Source: Rhodobacteraceae bacterium Alg231-30 (GTDB lineage: Bacteria > Pseudomonadota > Alphaproteobacteria > Rhodobacterales > Rhodobacteraceae). From it: a stretch of 64,000 nucleotides of DNA. Positions 63,530 to 64,000 of this stretch are shown piece after piece (position 1 is the first letter of the stretch; each line of letters starts with the position of its first letter). Location: positions 62,084 through 126,083 of the forward strand of contig FREU01000005.1 of assembly GCA_900143615.1 (NCBI GenBank). Reading direction: 5' to 3'. The notes beneath the pieces are model-generated. The model had not been told where the DNA came from. It saw only the letters and a program-made list of their open reading frames with translations, and made no database searches. The position numbers and the translations under genes are program-made.

Positions 63530-64000
63530 TATTCGTGCTCCCCTTGCTGCGCGCGGACTTCTTCGATTTCGTCTTCAACTTCATGACTTGCGACCAAACG
63601 ATCGGTCGCCCCCGACCAAATCTGCATCGCGGCTTGGGTAAAGCGCAGCGTCAGCAGGAACATCGACACCGGCAGCACAAGATACGGCACCACTTTGGGT
63701 AATTTTTCGTATTCGTCACCATAGTTGATTAGGTCTTCCAGAAACCGCAGAAAGCCGACCATCGGCACGTCCTGCACCTCATAGAATGACTGCGAGCGGA
63801 ACTTGTCGGCAAACCCCGTGGGGAACCAGCGTCCGGAAGTTGGCGGAAGATCAGCAAACACCGCCCAGTAATCATAGGCGCCTTTGAGCAACAGCAATGA
63901 ATAGATCAGGCAGCAGGCCACTGCGATGATCCCCATGATGCGCGCGGCTGACGGCGACACCATGTTCAGGATGGCATCCACCCCAAGGTGGCTGTGTTTT
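63529..64000 (-). CDS. dctQ: TRAP transporter small permease (DctQ family), 5' end outside window
   Basis: At least 156 codons; the frame continues past position 64000 without a start, so the N-terminus is cut off. Visible hydrophobic segments include MGIIAVACCLIYSLLLL and VPYLVLPVSMFLLTLRF. The HSHLGVDAI stretch at the window edge matches the conserved small-subunit motif after the first helices. A long soluble insert with the residues FADKFRSQSFYEVQ and an acidic tail are typical of one DctQ subgroup. It pairs with DctM, to which it is coupled. Confidence 0.9.
   Translation of the reverse strand, partial: KHSHLGVDAILNMVSPSAARIMGIIAVACCLIYSLLLLKGAYDYWAVFADLPPTSGRWFPTGFADKFRSQSFYEVQDVPMVGFLRFLEDLINYGDEYEKLPKVVPYLVLPVSMFLLTLRFTQAAMQIWSGATDRLVASHEVEDEIEEVRAQQGEHE

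Overview
The window looks like chromosomal DNA of an alphaproteobacterium of the Rhodobacteraceae (Roseobacter group). This rests on an ALAS-type hemA (C4 heme pathway), a lon/HU/tgt core, an orphan sufT-sufA pair, a DctQM TRAP transporter, many exported hydrolases, and GC-rich intergenic hairpins of a kind common in that group. All assignments come from reading the sequence; no database was searched.

Layout. 1-4958: acnB (cut by the window edge) and acnA, two unrelated aconitases, divergently arranged. 5000-10867: a tightly coupled four-gene minus-strand operon (FMO-type flavoprotein, BASS-family transporter, extended SDR, classical SDR, each pair overlapping by ATGA), with a divergent TetR regulator and a GST-like protein. 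10979-11144: a stray duplicate of the acnA 3' end with its terminator. 11645-16587: an envelope redox cluster (DsbD/CcdA-like membrane protein, Tat-exported beta-propeller, cytochrome c/beta-propeller fusion) with a MarR gene. 16588-20938: mostly non-coding DNA around two exported hydrolases (choloylglycine-hydrolase-like and an alpha/beta hydrolase). 20939-34403: radical SAM protein, MarR/DUF2798 pair, prfB, mrcA, NUDIX, DUF1353-like lipoprotein, amidase, aminotransferase, M48 protease, DsbA-like protein and a capsule-type glycosyltransferase. 34667-41213: ispG, rodZ-like, hemA, M20 peptidase and a Hint-domain protein. 41361-43797: two tRNA-Asp, a small lipoprotein, and two identical tRNA-Val genes bracketing a GlxA/AraC regulator and a truncated integrase. 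43817-49601: HU-like protein, lon, tgt, and an SPFH/NfeD pair. 62150-64000: TRAP transporter permeases, the small one cut by the window edge.

The most interesting block is 49674-60043, all on the minus strand. It encodes a CxPxR sulfatase, three diverged exported DUF3604 proteins (PHP-like His/Asp motifs), a predicted outer-membrane protein, a membrane-anchored PpiC-type foldase and a HupE/UreJ-like membrane protein. The first three genes are separated by 2-4 bases and the foldase and HupE genes abut. I infer a dedicated envelope pathway that breaks down an unknown sulfated or esterified substrate. The second candidate for an undescribed system is the cytochrome c/propeller/DsbD-like cluster at 11645-16050.
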